DNA of 64,000 nt from JAAEPI01 sp964352625 (GCA_964352625.1 CAYGSD010000001.1:248001-312000), one strand, 5' to 3'. Counted from the stretch's first letter, positions 33,897 through 43,750 are shown. The notes: generated by a model from the sequence alone, not told the origin. Numbers and translations: made by a program.

Positions 33897-34822
33897 TTTC
33901 CAAAAATTTGTTCAGCGTCCTGCTTGTCTAACGCCAATTGTTCCTTAAGCTTTTCTAGGTTTTCGAATTTCTTCTCATCTCTGAGTTTTTTCACAAAACT
34001 CAATTCAATTTCCTCACCGTACAGATTCGCCTCAAAATTAAAAATATTTACTTCGATTCTCTTCTGAGAACCATTGACTGTCGGTCGCATGCCAATGTTC
34101 GTCATGCCCTTGTAAATCTGCCCACCCCATTTGACTGCAGTGGCATAAACGCCTTCCACAGGGATTAATTTGTAACCTTCCGGCACCCAAATGTTGGCTG
34201 TGGGAAATCCGATTCCGCGCCCTAGCCTATCCCCTTCCACCACCTGGCCTTTCAGGCTATAATTCCTCCCCAACAAATGACTTGCTTCCTCAACCAAACC
34301 CTGCAAAAGATAGTTTCGGATTTTCGTACTGCTCACCCCAATATCATCGATATCATGACGGGGAATTTCTTCCAATTCGAACCCAAAGTCCTTGCTCTTA
34401 GCATTGAGGTACTCAAAGTTTCCCTTTCGATCTTTCCCAAAATGATGATCGTATCCCAGCACGAGCTTTGAAGCATTCAAATGATCAATGAGGATTTTTT
34501 GCACGAAATCAGAGGGCTCCAATTGTGAAAATTCTTCTGTAAAAGGGATTCTCACCAAGTAGTCTATTCCTGCATGATCAATCAAAGTGGCCTTTTCGTC
34601 AAAAGTCGTGAGCAGCTTCAGAGACTGATCATCCTGATGTAGAACAAACCGGGGATGAGGCCAAAAGGTAAGAAGAACGCTTTTGAGGTTCTCGTCATTT
34701 GCCAAAGAAGAAAGCCTCTTGAGAATTTTCTGATGCCCTAAATGAACGCCATCAAAAGTGCCACTCGTGACGACTGTTTTAATGTTGTCGGGGAAATCAG
34801 AAATATCCTCAATTAGCCTCAT
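33893..34822 (-). CDS. ribF: bifunctional riboflavin kinase / FAD synthetase
   Basis: 309 residues making FMN and then FAD. N-terminal nucleotidyltransferase: SGTFDGVHLGHQKIL and SSTKIRNYLLQGLVEEASHLLGRNY. C-terminal kinase: GDRLGRGIGFPTANI, EGVYATAV, GMTNIGMRPT, and a helical end. Start overlaps the truB stop by 4 nt. Confidence 0.96.
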   Translation of the reverse strand: MRLIEDISDFPDNIKTVVTSGTFDGVHLGHQKILKRLSSLANDENLKSVLLTFWPHPRFVLHQDDQSLKLLTTFDEKATLIDHAGIDYLVRIPFTEEFSQLEPSDFVQKILIDHLNASKLVLGYDHHFGKDRKGNFEYLNAKSKDFGFELEEIPRHDIDDIGVSSTKIRNYLLQGLVEEASHLLGRNYSLKGQVVEGDRLGRGIGFPTANIWVPEGYKLIPVEGVYATAVKWGGQIYKGMTNIGMRPTVNGSQKRIEVNIFNFEANLYGEEIELSFVKKLRDEKKFENLEKLKEQLALDKQDAEQIFGK

Positions 34823-35481
34823 GCCTTTGGGAATTTTTCTAAAAATGCCTCGAGGTTGTATGCATCCTCCAATTTGAAGTCGCCAATAGCCGTCCGTGTC
34901 AGTGCCTTGAGATAGGCGCCCACTCCAAGCGCGATTCCCAAATCGTTGGCGATACTTCTGATATAGGTGCCTTTGGTGCAGTGAATTCTGAAATTAATCT
35001 CTGGCAAAGTGGATTCCAGAACTTCAAAGGAATGAACAGTGACCTGCCTTGGACGCAATTTGACCTCTTGGTTCTTACGAGCTTTTTTGTATGCCCGTTC
35101 TCCATCAATGCGGACGGCAGAATGGGCAGGAGGAAATTGCGTGATTTCTCCTGTAAATGTGGGGATCACTTTTTCGACATCCGCAAGGGTGAGGTGAGAG
35201 ATACTATTTTCGGAATCGAACTCCGTCTCTAGGTCAAAGGAGGGTGTGGTTTTTCCTATTTCAAAGGTGCCCTCATAGACCTTATCCTGCCCTTGTACTT
35301 CGTCTATCTTTTTTGTGAATTTGCCAGTAGCCAAAATCAAAAGCCCTGTAGCGAGTGGATCCAAAGTGCCCGCATGACCGATTTTGGCCTGAATGTGATT
35401 CCTGACCTTTTTTACTACATCAAATGACGTCCAGTTCTTGGGCTTATCAACAAGAATAAATTGTCCTTCAGCCCAATTCAT
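34819..35481 (-). CDS. truB: tRNA pseudouridine(55) synthase
   Basis: 220 residues from ATG 35481, which overlaps the uppP stop (ATGA); an upstream Met at 35523 would extend into uppP. ILVDKPKNWTSFDVV, KIGHAGTLDPLATGLLILATGKFTK (the catalytic Asp in GTLDP) and TKGTYIRSIANDLG identify TruB. It modifies U55 in the T-loop of tRNAs. Confidence 0.96.
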   Translation of the reverse strand: MNWAEGQFILVDKPKNWTSFDVVKKVRNHIQAKIGHAGTLDPLATGLLILATGKFTKKIDEVQGQDKVYEGTFEIGKTTPSFDLETEFDSENSISHLTLADVEKVIPTFTGEITQFPPAHSAVRIDGERAYKKARKNQEVKLRPRQVTVHSFEVLESTLPEINFRIHCTKGTYIRSIANDLGIALGVGAYLKALTRTAIGDFKLEDAYNLEAFLEKFPKA

Positions 35482-36269
35482 ATCAGCTGAGAAATAATGA
35501 CAATCAATCCGACTACCCCGCAATAGGCGGCAAAAAATACAAGCTTGCCCTTAGTCACCAGCTTGATCATCCACTTGCAGGCCAAGTAGCCCGACAAAAA
35601 CGCCCCTGCAAAACCAACGATCAGACTCGTCAACTCAATGGTTGTCTCTTGCACTGCGTCGAGATAATCCCAAAATTTCAAAAGGGCGGCTCCCATAATT
35701 GGAATGATGACCATAAGAAAGGAAAATCTTGCGGCCTTTTCTCTGTCCACACCAAGGATTAGGGCTGTAGAAATGGTGGCGCCAGATCTTGAGATGCCAG
35801 GAAGTACCGCAATTGCTTGTGCCAAGCCGATAACAAAAGCCTTTAACGCTGTGACTTCTCCATCTCCTGAATTTCTGTAATGACTGAAAAGAAGTACTAA
35901 CGCCGTGACCAACAGCATACTGCCCACTAAAATCATATTTCCTGCAAAAAATGTTTCCACTTCATCTTGGAAAAAGAATCCAACGATCCCAACCGGAATC
36001 ATTGAAATGATGATTCGCATGACAAAACCTCGCGACTCTTTTGACCGCCTTTTAAAAAATCCAACGGCAATGTCTCTGATGTCACCACGATATACCACCA
36101 ACGTACTAAGTGCTGTCGCGAGATGTACAATCACCGCGAAGAGAAGATTTTCCGAAGTATCAAGTCGAAGCAGCACCGATCCAATTTCTAAGTGGCCACT
36201 GCTGCTGACAGGAAGAAATTCTGTGAGTCCTTGAACTATTCCAAGGATCAATGCCTCAATCCAAGACAT
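35478..36269 (-). CDS. uppP: undecaprenyl-diphosphatase
   Basis: 263-residue polytopic enzyme recycling the lipid carrier for peptidoglycan and glycan synthesis. GIVQGLTEFLPVSSSGHLEIG at the N-terminus and PGISRSGATISTALILG near residue 155 are the two catalytic BacA motifs. Shares one base with DUF3098 upstream (TAATG). Confidence 0.96.
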   Translation of the reverse strand: MSWIEALILGIVQGLTEFLPVSSSGHLEIGSVLLRLDTSENLLFAVIVHLATALSTLVVYRGDIRDIAVGFFKRRSKESRGFVMRIIISMIPVGIVGFFFQDEVETFFAGNMILVGSMLLVTALVLLFSHYRNSGDGEVTALKAFVIGLAQAIAVLPGISRSGATISTALILGVDREKAARFSFLMVIIPIMGAALLKFWDYLDAVQETTIELTSLIVGFAGAFLSGYLACKWMIKLVTKGKLVFFAAYCGVVGLIVIISQLI

Positions 36270-36493
36270 TATTCAGAAGCGTCTTCATTTTTCTTGGCCT
36301 TATAGAATATGGCCACAAATTGGATCAGGAACCCTGTCATTAAAACGATAGGCCCCAAGGTCAAGCCCAAGAAGCCAAAACCGTACGGCTCTGAGTCGCT
36401 GGACATAATAATGAACCCTAATGCCATGACCACCAATCCGGCGATCATAATGATGTAGTTGATCTTTGCGAAAGCAAAACGAGGATCGGACAT
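36269..36493 (-). CDS. DUF3098 family small membrane protein
   Basis: 74 residues with two hydrophobic helices (about 12-29 and 41-63) around SSDSEPYGFG. Matches the DUF3098 family, typically found between ftsX and uppP in Bacteroidota, as here. Probably linked to cell division or envelope synthesis; role not established. Confidence 0.88.
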   Translation of the reverse strand: MSDPRFAFAKINYIIMIAGLVVMALGFIIMSSDSEPYGFGFLGLTLGPIVLMTGFLIQFVAIFYKAKKNEDASE

Positions 36494-36498
36494 AGTTC

Positions 36499-37392
36499 TT
36501 AATATAATTCGTCTAAAGACAGTTTCAAATATTTTCTTACAGCCCTATATGTGCTGAAATAACCAACGATTAATCCCAGTATGACCAAGGACGCGCTTAG
36601 CGCAACGAGACTATTAACGTCTTGTAATTCTACTAGGTTCTCAATTTGTGAGTTTGCATACATCATGAGACCATATATGAGGCAACTTGCAATGACTCCC
36701 GAAAGCATACCATACAGAGCAGCTCTTATCAAAAATGGTCGACGGATGAAACTACCCGTAGCTCCTACCAACTGCATACTTCGAATGAGAAAACGCTGTG
36801 AAAAAAGGGCCAGTTTTATGGTATTATTAATGAGAATCACCACGACGAACAATAGAATCAAAGCGAACCCTCCCAGGATCAATCCAATCTTCGTAAGGTT
36901 TTTGTTTATACTCTCCACCAATGACTCCACGAAGGTCACTTCATAAACAGCACGATTCTTTTCAAGACTCGCTTTGATTTGCCTCAGGCTATCGGTCTTT
37001 TGATAATTCGGGTTTATGCTCACCACAAGTGCATCTCTAAGTGGATTGTCCCCAATGAATTCCGTGAAATCTTCCCCGGTCTCTTCAATGAATTTCTTTG
37101 CTGCCTCATCCTTTGAAATGAATTTCACCTGTGGATAACTCTCCTCCAATCGGACGTACTTACTCTCAGATACTGCTCGTGTCACAAAATCAACATCAGA
37201 CTGAGTGACCTGTTTTTTGAAAAAAACCTGTATCTCTACGTTTTTTTGAATGGCCTTTGTGAGGCTCTGGGTGTACACAAACAAAAGTCCGAAAAGGCCC
37301 ATAACGAAGATGGCAAGGGTGATACTAAACATCACACTTCCAAAGGGGTAGCTACCTAATTTTCGCTTCTTTCGAGCATTCTTGTCTGCCAT
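36499..37392 (-). CDS. ftsX: cell division ABC-type permease FtsX
   Basis: 297 residues: one TM near 20-40, a periplasmic domain (about 45-165) and three TM segments (about 170-195, 220-245, 262-285), the FtsX layout. IQVFFKKQVTQSDVDFV and FISKDEAAKKFIEETGED are typical periplasmic-domain sequences. Works with the ATPase FtsE (not in the window) to activate peptidoglycan hydrolases at the septum. First gene of the block down to gldC. Confidence 0.93.
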   Translation of the reverse strand: MADKNARKKRKLGSYPFGSVMFSITLAIFVMGLFGLLFVYTQSLTKAIQKNVEIQVFFKKQVTQSDVDFVTRAVSESKYVRLEESYPQVKFISKDEAAKKFIEETGEDFTEFIGDNPLRDALVVSINPNYQKTDSLRQIKASLEKNRAVYEVTFVESLVESINKNLTKIGLILGGFALILLFVVVILINNTIKLALFSQRFLIRSMQLVGATGSFIRRPFLIRAALYGMLSGVIASCLIYGLMMYANSQIENLVELQDVNSLVALSASLVILGLIVGYFSTYRAVRKYLKLSLDELY

Positions 37393-37422
37393 TGGGACAA
37401 AGCTAACTATTTGGCAAAATAG

Positions 37423-38286
37423 TTACTTAGACTTCCGAAGAATGCTTAACTCCTGAATGAGTTTTTCATTGGTTACTTCGGTCAAATTTACCGGCTTATC
37501 GCTCTGAACAATCTCGTAAAATGTGTTCAAATGATGCAGATAAATTCGTCTGCCAGCGGCTGAATTAATCTCAAGGATTTGATACGGCTCGTCTTGGAAC
37601 TTGCCGTAGAGAAATAGTTTACCAGCGTAGTAGCGGTATTTAATCCTGGATGTCTTGGTTTCTACCACCTCCACTTCAAGTGCTTTTTTGGCTGGTTCGG
37701 TCTCCTCCACCTCTTCAGGCTTAGGAGCCTGCTGAGGCTGGAATTCCTTCTCCGCCTCCACATTACCTGCATTAGGCACGTTTACTATTGGATTAAAAGA
37801 TTTTTCCTCAATTGGTTGAGCAATATCATCAACTAATACCTCTTCTACCTTACCCTGATTTACTTCATCTGGTAGGCTTACCAACTGACTTTCGAATTCC
37901 GGCAATTCAAAGATCACAGGTTCGTGAACAGGGGCGTCAACTACAATTTCATTTCCAGCGTCTGGCAGAGCCTCTTCAGCATTGGTAGTGTACCAATAAG
38001 CCGCTCCTCCAATTCCAATAATTGCTAATGCACTTCCGACATATTGCAACACGCTCGAGTGCTGGACAACAGACCACCATGCCGTGGAGACATTTAATCC
38101 GTCGAGACGAGCGATAAGCTGGGCCTTCCTGAACTCTCCAATCCCGCTAATTACCTCTGACTGAAAATGTAATTCCTGCCTGAGCTCAGGGTTCACCTCC
38201 ACCTGAGACTCGAATGCAGATATTTCTTCGGCACTCATTTCTCCCGAGAGATACGATTCTATTTGCTGTTGCTGGTTAAGATTCAT
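37423..38286 (-). CDS. anti-sigma-factor-like membrane protein
   Basis: 287 residues from ATG 38286, sharing one base with the ECF sigma gene (TGATG). N-terminal QIESYLSGEMSAEEISAFE, then QVEVNPELRQELHFQSEVI, is the short helical sigma-binding segment of Bacteroidota anti-sigma factors. A single TM (YVGSALAIIGIGGAAYWY) follows at about 82-99, then a long Glu/Pro-rich region and a beta-rich end (YRYYAGKLFLYGKFQDEPYQ). Probably holds the sigma factor at the membrane until a signal arrives. Confidence 0.7.
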   Translation of the reverse strand: MNLNQQQQIESYLSGEMSAEEISAFESQVEVNPELRQELHFQSEVISGIGEFRKAQLIARLDGLNVSTAWWSVVQHSSVLQYVGSALAIIGIGGAAYWYTTNAEEALPDAGNEIVVDAPVHEPVIFELPEFESQLVSLPDEVNQGKVEEVLVDDIAQPIEEKSFNPIVNVPNAGNVEAEKEFQPQQAPKPEEVEETEPAKKALEVEVVETKTSRIKYRYYAGKLFLYGKFQDEPYQILEINSAAGRRIYLHHLNTFYEIVQSDKPVNLTEVTNEKLIQELSILRKSK

Positions 38287-38825
38287 CAATCAAAAAAGTC
38301 TGATGTAGTATATTTTTTCTTAATAAGTGAGTCAAGTTTCTTTTTGCACTTATACTTCTTGGTCTTGGCTGTATCCGTACTTGAAAAATTCAATTTCTTG
38401 GATATATCAGTCATTGAGAGACCGTCAAAGTAGTAGTACGTCAATATCTTCTGGCACACATCCCCGAGCTCTCCCATGCACTCTTTCACAATTCTGAGCC
38501 TCTCCTCCTCCTCGAACTTTTGAAAGCTCTCTCCATCTACCTCTTCATGACTGTGCCTTTTCTTTTTTTCTAATTCCTTCCTCCACAGGTTCTGACAAAT
38601 GCTGTAGAGATACGTGCTAATTTTCGAGGTAAGCACCAATTTTCTACTAGCCGCTTTTTGCCAAAACGCAAGTATCGCCTCCTGATAGATGTCCTTGGCC
38701 TCATCCTCCGTCCCACTATTTTCCTTCACCATCTTCACCATCATACGGTAGTATTTCTGGTAGAGATGATCGAGGACTCGTTCATCACCGCGTCCAATCC
38801 GCTCCAAAATTTCACTATCCTTCAT
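38286..38825 (-). CDS. ECF-type RNA polymerase sigma factor
   Basis: 179 residues. Region 2 (LDHLYQKYYRMMVKMVKENS, then DEAKDIYQEAILAFWQKA) and region 4 (CQKILTYYYFDGLSMTDISKKL) are clear. Unusually many Lys residues follow region 4. The stop overlaps the next gene, a likely anti-sigma factor, so the two form a regulator pair. Confidence 0.93.
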   Translation of the reverse strand: MKDSEILERIGRGDERVLDHLYQKYYRMMVKMVKENSGTEDEAKDIYQEAILAFWQKAASRKLVLTSKISTYLYSICQNLWRKELEKKKRHSHEEVDGESFQKFEEEERLRIVKECMGELGDVCQKILTYYYFDGLSMTDISKKLNFSSTDTAKTKKYKCKKKLDSLIKKKYTTSDFFD

Positions 38826-38923
38826 ACACCACCCTGAGCAATACTCAGGTCTTTATACGATTCACTATGAATTTGTAACCCATTTCAATCAGGCCACTCC
38901 TTTAAATGTACACAAAATATTCG

Positions 38924-39829
38924 CTATGGTGAGGCATGTCTGTTAGGCAAAGGCTTCCTTCGAAAGGTCTTGTTGAACAATGGGTAAGCCAGCACCGCCA
39001 TTAAAATCAGGGAGGTTCCAACATAAAATCCGGCACTCATTTCTTCCCTTGATCCAAAAATCAATACCGCTAATACGATTCCGTAGACGGGCTCCAAATT
39101 CACCGTGAGATTCATTGTGAATGGTGAAATGTGTTTCATCAACTGGACAGAAATACTGTACGCATATACCGTACACACCACAGCCAAGAGAGCAAGCCAT
39201 AAAAAATCCATCCACGTGATCTCAAGCACGAGACCTCCCCTTAGGGAAGAATAGAAGGGGAAAAACAAAATGATTGAAACAACTGCACCAAGCATTTCAT
39301 AAAAAGTAATGACGAAAGGGTCACGTTCCTTTTTGACAAATTCAGCATTGATGATGGTGAAAATGGCTGATAAAAGCGCAGAGATGATTGCCAGCAACAA
39401 CCCGAGCCAAAAATCAAATGCCACATTAAAAATGACCACCATACCGACCAAAGCCATAAATCCAAGGAACACTTCGAAAGGTTGAACTCTTTTTCGGTGA
39501 TAGAAGGGTTCTAAAAAGGCAGTCCAAAGTGATGTAGTGGCCATTCCCGCAAGGCAAACTGAGACATTTGATACTCGGGCTGCAAGAAAAAAAAGGATCC
39601 AATGCGCAGCAATGATGACTCCTGTTCCCAACTGAAACAATCCTCCCCTATCAAATATCGGTGTGAGTTTCTTTCTTCTAATGAGGATGTATCCGAGCAA
39701 GACCACACAAGCGATCAATGTTCGGTAGAAAACCACCTCGACCGAAGGAATTTCTATCGACATTCCCAGAATCGCGGTAAAACCCCATATAAGCACCAGC
39801 AAGTGCAAGGTGAGATAATGCCGAACCAT
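38924..39829 (-). CDS. EamA/DMT-family transporter
   Basis: 301 residues from ATG 39829 (TGATG junction with the lptG-like gene). Ten hydrophobic segments in two EamA repeats (HLLVLIWGFTAILGM start; IISALLSAIFTIINAEFVKK mid-hinge; FTMNLTVNLEPVYGIVLAVLIFG in the second). Exports or imports a small metabolite, unknown. Confidence 0.9.
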   Translation of the reverse strand: MVRHYLTLHLLVLIWGFTAILGMSIEIPSVEVVFYRTLIACVVLLGYILIRRKKLTPIFDRGGLFQLGTGVIIAAHWILFFLAARVSNVSVCLAGMATTSLWTAFLEPFYHRKRVQPFEVFLGFMALVGMVVIFNVAFDFWLGLLLAIISALLSAIFTIINAEFVKKERDPFVITFYEMLGAVVSIILFFPFYSSLRGGLVLEITWMDFLWLALLAVVCTVYAYSISVQLMKHISPFTMNLTVNLEPVYGIVLAVLIFGSREEMSAGFYVGTSLILMAVLAYPLFNKTFRRKPLPNRHASP

Positions 39830-40902
39830 CAGCGAGGCACGGTGTTGTACATGATCACTCCGATAGTTGAAAAGACAATATTCGGCATCCAAATAGCAAG
39901 GATCGGACTCATAGTTCCGGCTGCTGCAATGGCCTGAGCAAAAACAAAAAGAATAATGAAAACAAATGCGATCGCAAATCCGAGTGCAATTTGAAAGCCC
40001 GTTCCTCTCCTACTCTTTCGTGCCGATACAATTAAGGCAATCAACATTAAAATGATAACCGTAAACGGCTGCATAAAGCGGATGTACTTCTCGATTCGGT
40101 ACACCATCACATCATCTGCCCCACGGGAGAGTTGTAATTGGATATAGTCATTTAACTCAGGCATGGTCAGGGTAGTCTCAAGATGTTTTTTATTCTTGAA
40201 ATCGGCAGGGCGAAGATTTAGTAGGGTATCCAATTCCTTCCCCTCTTCAATCAATTCAGTGTCTTCGAGAACCGTCCGCTTTTGGTAATTATGAAGTGTC
40301 CACCTAGCATCCGTCGAATCCCATGCTATTCTGGCTGCATTGATTTTCTCCTTCATCTCATAATTTTCGAAACGCTCCAATGTCACCACATAGCCAATGT
40401 CGCGATTGCTGCTGTACCGGTTGATGTAGATATACCCTTGTTCGCTTATCTTGATATGAATGTCCCGGTCTAAGTTTTGAAAATCCTTTTTGATGTAGTC
40501 AAGCTCAAATTCAACCCTGAATTTATTGGCGTCAGGAATGATGTATGCATTCAGGTAGAAACTAGATCCAGCTATCAAGGCGGCTGCCACCAAATAAGGT
40601 CTCATAAGTCGACGGAAACTCGTTCCGCTTGCCAGAATAGCGATAAGCTCAGTCTGAGAGGCAAGCTTTGCGGTGACCAAGACGGTGGAAATAAAGGCAG
40701 TAATAGGCGTCAGCAATGCTGCGAAATAGGGAGCAAATGACATGTAATACTGCATGATCACGTTCATGCTTATTTCATACTCGATGAACTTGTCATTCTT
40801 ATCCGTGTAGTCGATCACACAAATAATGACCACCAGAATGACTACCACGTAAATGAACGTGCTAAGCAGTTTCTTCAGGATATAGAAATCTATCTTCTTC
40901 AC
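39829..40902 (-). CDS. lptG: LptF/LptG-family permease (YjgP/YjgQ)
   Basis: 357 residues. Three TM segments near 10-35, 55-77 and 98-120, a periplasmic beta-jellyroll domain (about 125-260) and three TMs at the C-terminus match LptF/LptG. ALLTPITAFISTVLVTAKLASQTELIAILASG is the conserved coupling-helix region. It is part of the Lpt complex that lifts LPS or a similar lipid off the inner membrane. Whether it is LptF or LptG cannot be decided here. Confidence 0.88.
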   Translation of the reverse strand: MKKIDFYILKKLLSTFIYVVVILVVIICVIDYTDKNDKFIEYEISMNVIMQYYMSFAPYFAALLTPITAFISTVLVTAKLASQTELIAILASGTSFRRLMRPYLVAAALIAGSSFYLNAYIIPDANKFRVEFELDYIKKDFQNLDRDIHIKISEQGYIYINRYSSNRDIGYVVTLERFENYEMKEKINAARIAWDSTDARWTLHNYQKRTVLEDTELIEEGKELDTLLNLRPADFKNKKHLETTLTMPELNDYIQLQLSRGADDVMVYRIEKYIRFMQPFTVIILMLIALIVSARKSRRGTGFQIALGFAIAFVFIILFVFAQAIAAAGTMSPILAIWMPNIVFSTIGVIMYNTVPR

Positions 40903-42029
40903 AATCTTCTTGAAACCTGCTTAATCATATTTTGTTTCCAATCTGCAAAAGTATCATTCAAGATGGCCTCACGTGCTTGGCGCACCAGCCATAAGTAGAA
41001 AGTCAAATTGTGAATGCTGGCAATCTGTGGGCCTAGCATTTCTCCGCTATGCATCAAGTGTCTCAAATAAGCCTTGGAATAGAACGTGCTTGCATACCCT
41101 CCTAGTCCCGCATCAATCGGAGAAAAATCCGATTTCCATTTTTCGTTTCTGATATTTATGATTCCCTGAGTTGTAAACAGCATGCCATTCCGAGCATTTC
41201 TGGTTGGCATCACACAGTCGAACATATCCACCCCCCGGTCGATGCATTCCAAAATGTTTTCTGGAGTTCCAACCCCCATTAGGTACCGAGGCTTATCTTT
41301 TGGCAGAATGTCACATACGAGATCCGTCATGGCGTACATATCCTCAGCAGGTTCCCCGACAGACAGCCCTCCAATTGCCATGGCTGGCTGATCCTTCTGC
41401 GCCGCATATTCAGCAGAAATTTTCCTCAAATCAGGATAAACACTTCCCTGAACAATCGGGAGTAAGTTTTGCTGATGGCCATAGAGCGGCTCAGTTTCAT
41501 TGAAGCGATCAATGCAGCGGTCCAACCAACGATGGGTCATGTGCATGGAATTTTCCGCATACTTTTTCTCACAGGGATAAGGCGTACACTCATCAAAGGC
41601 CATGATGAAGTCAGCCCCAATTTTTCGCTGCGTGTCCATCACATTTTCAGGACTAAAAAAATGTCTTGAGCCATCGATATGAGACTGGAAAGTGACTCCC
41701 TCCTCCTTTATTTTTCTATTGTCGCCAAGCGAATAGACCTGATACCCGCCACTGTCAGTGAGTATCGGACGATCCCAACCGTTGAATTTGTGCAAACCAC
41801 CAACTTGCTCCATTGTGTCCATACCCGGACGTAAATAGAGATGATAGGTATTTCCAAGAATTACCTCGGCATTGATATCCTCTTTCAGTTCTCGCTGATG
41901 CACTGCCTTGACGGTACCGGCAGTACCCACCGGCATGAATATAGGCGTGTTGATTTCCCCGTGATCGGTAGAAATTTTACCCGCTCTGGCTTTTGATTTT
42001 TTGGCTGTATGAAGCAACTCAAATTGCAT
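40899..42029 (-). CDS. tgt: tRNA-guanine(34) transglycosylase
   Basis: 376 residues. PVGTAGTVKAVHQRELKEDI, then ILTDSGGYQVYS (Asp92) and the nucleophile Asp271 in MFDCVMPTRNARNG identify Tgt, which exchanges guanine for preQ1 in GUN anticodons. The C-terminal zinc site CxCxxC of E. coli Tgt is not present: the equivalent stretch is IDAGLGGYASTFYSKAYLRH (305-324) with no cysteines, so the fold must be stabilised without that zinc. ATGA overlap with the lptG-like gene downstream. Confidence 0.93.
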   Translation of the reverse strand: MQFELLHTAKKSKARAGKISTDHGEINTPIFMPVGTAGTVKAVHQRELKEDINAEVILGNTYHLYLRPGMDTMEQVGGLHKFNGWDRPILTDSGGYQVYSLGDNRKIKEEGVTFQSHIDGSRHFFSPENVMDTQRKIGADFIMAFDECTPYPCEKKYAENSMHMTHRWLDRCIDRFNETEPLYGHQQNLLPIVQGSVYPDLRKISAEYAAQKDQPAMAIGGLSVGEPAEDMYAMTDLVCDILPKDKPRYLMGVGTPENILECIDRGVDMFDCVMPTRNARNGMLFTTQGIINIRNEKWKSDFSPIDAGLGGYASTFYSKAYLRHLMHSGEMLGPQIASIHNLTFYLWLVRQAREAILNDTFADWKQNMIKQVSRRL

Positions 42030-42071
42030 GGCCGCAAAAATACCGACCTCACTCGCTAATTTTACTCATCC

Positions 42072-43151
42072 GTGGAAATACTTCTGATCACTCTCCTTTT
42101 CTTCCTCTGCCTTGGACATGCCACGGCCCTACTGACCAAAGCTCTCAGGGTTAAAAAGTATGAAGCTGATTATCAAAAGAACCAACCGACAGTGACGGTT
42201 CTGGTTTCGGCTCACAACGAAAGAGAAAATTTAGTTGCATTAATTCCGCTACTTCTGGCTCAAGACTATTCGGATGTTGAAATCATTGTTGCGCTTGATC
42301 GGAGTGATGACGGTAGTGAAAATTTGAAAGAGGTTTTCATTTCTGAAAAACTACGATTCATTGAAATCATGGAAGTCCCAGCGGGGATGCACCCAAAGAA
42401 ATTCGCCATTCAAAAAGGGATAATTGAGTCCAGTGCCGAGTGGATTCTATTGACCGATGCAGACTGCAGGCCATCCAAATCTTGGGTAAGTGAAATGGCC
42501 AAGTTCATGAACCGTGAGATCGTAATTGGTCTTTCGCCGTACCAAGAATACACTGGATTTTTAAATCAACTTATTCAGTTTGAAACATTTCAGACTGCTT
42601 TGCATTTTGTGTCGTCAGCAGCCGATGGAAAACCATATATGGCACTCGGTAGAAATCTGGCCTATAAAAAATCACTCTTTGAACACGTAGGAGGTTTCGG
42701 GAAAATGGCAGGAATCACCGGCGGAGATGACGACTTGTTGATTCAGAAAATGATCTCCTCTGACAATTTCACAATGGCTTTTTCGCCAGCATCTAGGGTA
42801 GACTCTATTCCAAAAACGACATGGTCAGAGTATTGGAAACAAAAGACCCGTCACTTTTCTGTAGGAAAATTCTATCCACCTAAAGTGAAGAGAGCGGAAT
42901 CGTTCAGGTGGTTTCTGCATACCGGAATGTGGTTAGCCTTTTTTCCAACATTCATAGCGAACCCTTTCTTAGCCACGCTTATTCTCACTTTCACATTCGT
43001 CATAAAAGCAATATCCATTAATATTGTTGCTGACCGATTGGAAAAAAGATTTAACCATCTTTGGCTTCCATTCGTTGACCTAGTCTATGCAGTCCTCATG
43101 CCTGTGATCGGATTAAGGTCATTACTGGTTAAAAACATCAAATGGAACTAA
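42072..43151 (+). CDS. family 2 glycosyltransferase, membrane-bound
   Basis: 359 residues from GTG 42072. N-terminal TM, then a GT-A domain: TVLVSAHNERENLVALIPLL, VALDRSDDGS, LLTDADCRPS (DxD-like metal site) and GGDDDLLIQKM. Two or three TM helices lie at the C-terminus (about 278-345). Probably elongates a cell-surface glycan or lipid. It overlaps the following sigma gene by 10 nt, so the two are co-transcribed. Confidence 0.88.
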   Translation: MEILLITLLFFLCLGHATALLTKALRVKKYEADYQKNQPTVTVLVSAHNERENLVALIPLLLAQDYSDVEIIVALDRSDDGSENLKEVFISEKLRFIEIMEVPAGMHPKKFAIQKGIIESSAEWILLTDADCRPSKSWVSEMAKFMNREIVIGLSPYQEYTGFLNQLIQFETFQTALHFVSSAADGKPYMALGRNLAYKKSLFEHVGGFGKMAGITGGDDDLLIQKMISSDNFTMAFSPASRVDSIPKTTWSEYWKQKTRHFSVGKFYPPKVKRAESFRWFLHTGMWLAFFPTFIANPFLATLILTFTFVIKAISINIVADRLEKRFNHLWLPFVDLVYAVLMPVIGLRSLLVKNIKWN

Positions 43152-43750
43152 AGCGCGAATTTTCTAAGAAGGCACTCGAAGATTTTAAACTGATAGATCA
43201 AGCCACTCTTGAGGGCGATCAATCGGCTTTTGCTTTTTTGATGGAGCGCTACCGCAAGCCCGTTTATCACATGGTGCTCAAGATGGTGAGAAACGTAGAT
43301 GACGCGGAGGATTTGACGATTGAGGCATTCGCCAAAGCCTTTAAAAACCTTCATCGGTTTAAGAAAGATTATACATTCAGTACGTGGCTTTTCAGAATTG
43401 CGACGAACAATGCCATTGATTTTATTCGGAAGAAGAAACTCAATACCATGAGCCTAAACACTTCCTACACGGATGACGATGGCGATTCGGTGACTATAGA
43501 TGTTCGGGATAAAAACCTCACTCCCGACCAAGAGGCCATCAACACGCAAAAGATAGAGTTGGTGCAAATGTTTGTGACCAAACTTCCATCAAAATATCAG
43601 CGACTGGTTCGCTTGCGCTACTTCGACGAGCTTTCTTACGACGAGATTGCCAAAGAGCTGGACGCTCCACTCGGTACGATCAAAGCGCAACTGCACAGAG
43701 CCCGAGAGCTGATGTACGAGCTGGTCAAGGATAATAAAAAACACATTTAG
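43142..43750 (+). CDS. ECF-type RNA polymerase sigma factor
   Basis: 202 residues. Region 2: FAFLMERYRKPVYHMVLKMV, NVDDAEDLTIEAFAKAFKNL, FSTWLFRIATNNAIDFIRKK. Region 4: KYQRLVRLRYFDELSYDEIA, APLGTIKAQLHRARELMYEL. No anti-sigma gene next to it; the type resembles SigW/RpoE-like sigma factors that in some Bacteroidota are broadly used. Confidence 0.94.
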   Translation: MELKREFSKKALEDFKLIDQATLEGDQSAFAFLMERYRKPVYHMVLKMVRNVDDAEDLTIEAFAKAFKNLHRFKKDYTFSTWLFRIATNNAIDFIRKKKLNTMSLNTSYTDDDGDSVTIDVRDKNLTPDQEAINTQKIELVQMFVTKLPSKYQRLVRLRYFDELSYDEIAKELDAPLGTIKAQLHRARELMYELVKDNKKHI

